NCBI GenBank assembly: GCA_037951105.1
Contig: JBAMJV010005548.1
Location: 27,501-91,500 of the forward strand
DNA length: 64,000 bases
DNA from: Echinarachnius parma
Lineage: Eukaryota > Echinodermata > Echinoidea > Clypeasteroida > Echinarachniidae
Direction of reading: 5' to 3'
Made by a program: the position numbers and the translations under genes. Shown piece by piece: positions 61,312 to 64,000 of this stretch. Position 1 is the first letter of the stretch. Every line of letters begins with the position of its first letter. A model generated the notes under the pieces. The model did not search any database. It saw only the letters and a list, made by a program, of their open reading frames with translations, and was not told where the DNA came from.

Positions 61312-61541
61312 AATTGGGTGGAATTCATGAAGGAGGTTTGTACAAACCATGGTTTTACCATGGTCTACATCTATGGAATGCTGCTCGTATACAAGTAAAT
61401 TGTAAATCAACATTGTTAACAAGTAAGGAGTTTACATTCTTTCTTCATCAGTTTACAAATGGCATTCCATAGATGTAAACAATGGTCAAACCATAATTTG
61501 TACAAACCTCCTACAAACCTCCTTTGTGAATTCCACCCAAT
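61312..61541. mobile_element. MITE with ATTGGGTGGAATTCA ends
   Basis: ATTGGGTGGAATTCATGAAG, GAGGTTTGTACAAACCATGG and CATCTATGGAATGC on the left pair with GCATTCCATAGATG, AATTTGTACAAACCTCC and TGTGAATTCCACCCAAT on the right. Confidence 0.87.
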
Positions 61542-62234
61542 GTGTGGTAGTTGTATCTGCAGTGGCGTGTTTGAATGTTTATGTACCAATCTCTAGTGAT
61601 CCCTTGGTACTTTTATGTACCAATTTGTAGCAGTGTCATGGGCAGGGAACAAAAAGACTTGAGCCATGGGGGAGGGTGTGGGACAGGGGTACTCCTAACC
61701 CTAACCCATACACACACACACAGATGCAGAGTTGTTGGGTATTGGCAAAAGAGTCGACATGAATGCTTACTAAAAATTTAAATTGAGCACTCCATGAAAA
61801 TGCATATCAAATATATGCATTATACCACATTTTATTTTCATTTGGGAGCTGCCATTCTCCAACTCTGTTCGCCAGTGTTGTGAAGTGAACATGCAAAAGA
61901 CGTTTTTTTTTTATTTTTGATTATAATTTAATTCAATCACACAGGAACTTCAAGCAGAGAACGACAGTAAATACACATGTTACACATGACATACACACTT
62001 ATTTACACATACTAGTAATGTACAGTTGCAATATGTACAGCATACAATGCTCATTGTACATCAATTCCATTCAAGCCTCGTATCTAAACCTATCTGCTAC
62101 TCGGAATGATACAGTTTTTATCCTAACATCATTTAACGATAATAATGTTAATAGTTGGTAGCATTTATAAAGTGTTTCACTTTAATTTGTGCAATAAGTT
62201 TCTATTGAATTCTTGTAGAAAAGGGACTATTGTA

Positions 62235-62520
62235 ACCGTAGTAACTGGATACAATACAAACCAGCACACTATAGTGTGCAATTTCAACTGCCTGGGGAGC
62301 GGTACAGCCCACGAGCAGCCACAGATGTGCATCGGGGCTAGTTTAGGCAATTACTGCCTACTAAACCTACCAGTTATTACCCATTACGCCCGGATTTGGA
62401 GCCGCAAATGTGAATTAAGTACCTTGTTTAAAGACTGCAGTTGGGAATTGAACCCACAACCTTTATATTAAAAGTCTCGAGGCCCACCACCATCAATATC
62501 TTAACACGGCTCGCCCTTAG
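62235..62520 (-). mobile_element. Possible tRNA-derived SINE on the minus strand
   Basis: Minus-strand reading gives GTGGGCCTCGAGACTTTTAA followed by TTGTGGGTTCAATTCCC. The latter is a good polymerase III B box (62443-62456), with tRNA-like spacing from the start. The body continues toward lower coordinates (CCAAATCCGGGCGTAATGGG, GGCTGTACCGCTCCCC). The A box is poor, so this is tentative. Confidence 0.5.
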
Positions 62521-62879
62521 CAATGGCCCAGGTGACATAGAAATAAAAATTTCATTTGGCCACTAAAAACTCTTGTATTGGCCATCGACAAATTAGAATC
62601 TATGAGACGGGATAATGGGAGTCTTATCTGATGACTTATGATGCGTCTGTTTGGCCACTTGAATGAAAGCGGAGAGTCCTGCTCAAGCATGTAATGACAG
62701 TATGTTCTAATGAGCAGACTTATATTCAATCAACATTACATAGGGTACATTTTGTTGGTGAAACTTTATTACGAAATAGTGAACCTGTACGAAGCAACAA
62801 ATGGTAAGCCAATACAGAACCCTCTTTATGAAGAGCTCTGGTAAAATGAAACCCTAGGTAATTTTGCTGGTCTCGGCTC

Positions 62880-62945
62880 TTTATATTCCTTTGTATTTTA
62901 CCCTGGTATAACAAGACACCTGGTATAACAAGGTAATTTTTCATG
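62880..62945. repeat. Fragment of a GGTATAACAAGG dispersed repeat
   Basis: TGGTATAACAAGACACCTGG and TATAACAAGGTAATTTTTCA resemble GATATAACAAGGTAATTTTC at 23988-24007. Confidence 0.45.
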
Positions 62946-63452
62946 GTCTTGATCTAAAATAAAAAGTATAACATACATTTTAATTGGAATGTGAGGAACA
63001 GCTAGCCATCTAACTCCACCACCTCTAAGAAACCCCTTTTTGCATGGAAGCATACTTAGAGATGAATGTAGCCTTGCTTAATTAACACAAAAATACAATT
63101 TTAAAAACATCAAGCACAAACACAAGCTACATTATTTAACTGCAAACAATGAAAATTATCAAAAATGAAAGCCCTCTTTCAACAAAAAACTTGGAAGATG
63201 GAAGTGAACTGGTATGAAAAAGGATCAGTGGTGCAGTAGCAAGGGGGGAGGGCACCTGTAGGAGATTACGTACCCCGTACCCCATCCCCCCCCCCCCCCC
63301 CCCCAATAATTTGTCAAAACAAATATACATAAACAAAATGTGTTTGTTATTATCCAGGATCAATGCAACACATTTTAGAACAGCCTTGGTCAATTGACCG
63401 TTTTATTTTCTTGCTGAACGAACTGCTGCAACCAGGAGCAATGAAGGGATCG

Positions 63453-63598
63453 GGGGCCTGTTTCATAAAAACATTTCCCATTGTTGTATGTGTCCAATTG
63501 TTATAACTACCATGGCAACAACTAAAATGCTCATTGCTGATTGGCTGGCAGCATTGTAGTTACAATAATTGGAAAAGTTTTTATGAAATGGGGCCCAG
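63453..63598. mobile_element. Palindromic MITE-like element
   Basis: GGGGCCTGTTTCATAAAAAC, TTGTTATAACTACCATG on the left pair with GTAGTTACAATAATTGG and TTTTTATGAAATGGGGCCC on the right. Confidence 0.85.
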
Positions 63599-63947
63599 AA
63601 ATACACGTAAGAGTAGTGAAGTATGATGACACAGTTACTCATTGCTATTGGTAATGGTTCTACACAATTGAACAAAGCCAGGCAAGCCAAACTTTGGTTG
63701 ACTTTGGATGACAATAAGCAAAGTCTAAACCATTCAAAATCAAAAGCTCAAAGAGGACAAGTTATTTGGAACATTTCCTATATTTTAACAAAAGAGTGTG
63801 GTGTCATCACTTTGGGTACAATTTACATTATATTGTTTGGGAAACGCAATATTGCTCAATAATGAGTAAAAAGACTATTAGGATCGGATCATTGGCCCTT
63901 TTTTTTCTTCATAACAAGGCTTCAACTCAGGGGTGGGTTCATCTGAA

Positions 63948-63998
63948 TTAATAATCATCGTCGTCAGATGAGTCGTCATTTCCACCGCCTTTGATGAT
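63948..63998 (-). CDS. Possible C-terminal codons of an unidentified acidic-tailed protein (partial)
   Basis: Minus-strand reading from the right edge gives IIKGGGNDDSSDDDDY and TAA. Clusters of Asp and Ser at the very C terminus are common in nuclear proteins, and the codon choice (GAC GAC, GAT GAT) is not a simple repeat. Only about 16 codons are in the window, so the protein cannot be named, and chance is possible. Confidence 0.35.
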   Translation of the reverse strand: MIKGGGNDDSSDDDDY

Positions 63999-64000
63999 TT

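Noticed and set aside
61691..61722. CCCTAACCC-like words near 61697, considered as telomeric repeat
   Set aside because: Only about two units (CCTAACCCTAACCC) before a (CA)n tract; too short to call an interstitial telomere.

Overview
The window is metazoan nuclear DNA, most likely from a sea urchin (Echinoidea). The main evidence is an intronless sperm-type linker histone H1 with six N-terminal SP[KR]K motifs, a sea-urchin speciality, and a histone 3' processing site with the downstream element CAAGAAAGA typical of sea urchin histone genes. The rest is AT-rich, dense in short palindromic (MITE-like) elements, microsatellites, G/C homopolymers, a tRNA-derived SINE and non-LTR retrotransposons.

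Layout. (1) 183-4836: five head-to-tail units of a satellite of about 934 bp. (2) 6094-6931: sperm histone H1 (+) with stem-loop and HDE. (3) 7.3-21.7 kb: repeats, namely two ATC/GAT microsatellite fields, a SINE, a motif repeated four times, a decayed LINE reverse transcriptase (-), an 886-bp tandem duplication, a minisatellite rich in DR1 half-sites, and several nested MITEs. (4) 22174-25935 (-): a Jupiter/HN1 microtubule-associated homologue, three coding exons, 162 codons, with a 20-21-bp minisatellite starting just after its stop codon. (5) 31100-56011 (+): a CRAMP1 (Cramped) chromatin/transcription regulator with 19 coding exons, about 1361 codons by my splice model. Its introns contain MITEs, a Crypton-type recombinase fragment, DR1-bearing repeats and a nearly intact LINE. 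(6) 56.8-63.9 kb: repeats only, then possibly the last codons of an acidic-tailed protein on the minus strand at the right edge.

The most striking pattern is repeated exon-scale tandem duplication. At least four CRAMP1 exons (8, 14, 17, 19) and the last Jupiter exon have extra, mostly decayed copies next to them, often with the splice acceptor and phase kept. The CRAMP1 exon 8 copy is fully open, has usable splice sites, and by phase could only be used instead of exon 8. The end of exon 17 was also duplicated on the far side of a 5-kb retroelement block, where the LINE reading frame runs into the exon copy in the CRAMP1 frame.

A second point of interest is that CRAMP1, a factor reported to activate linker histone H1 genes, lies only about 24 kb from an H1 gene, with one small gene between them. 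Gene models here come from reading splice sites and frames by eye; no search or transcript data were used.
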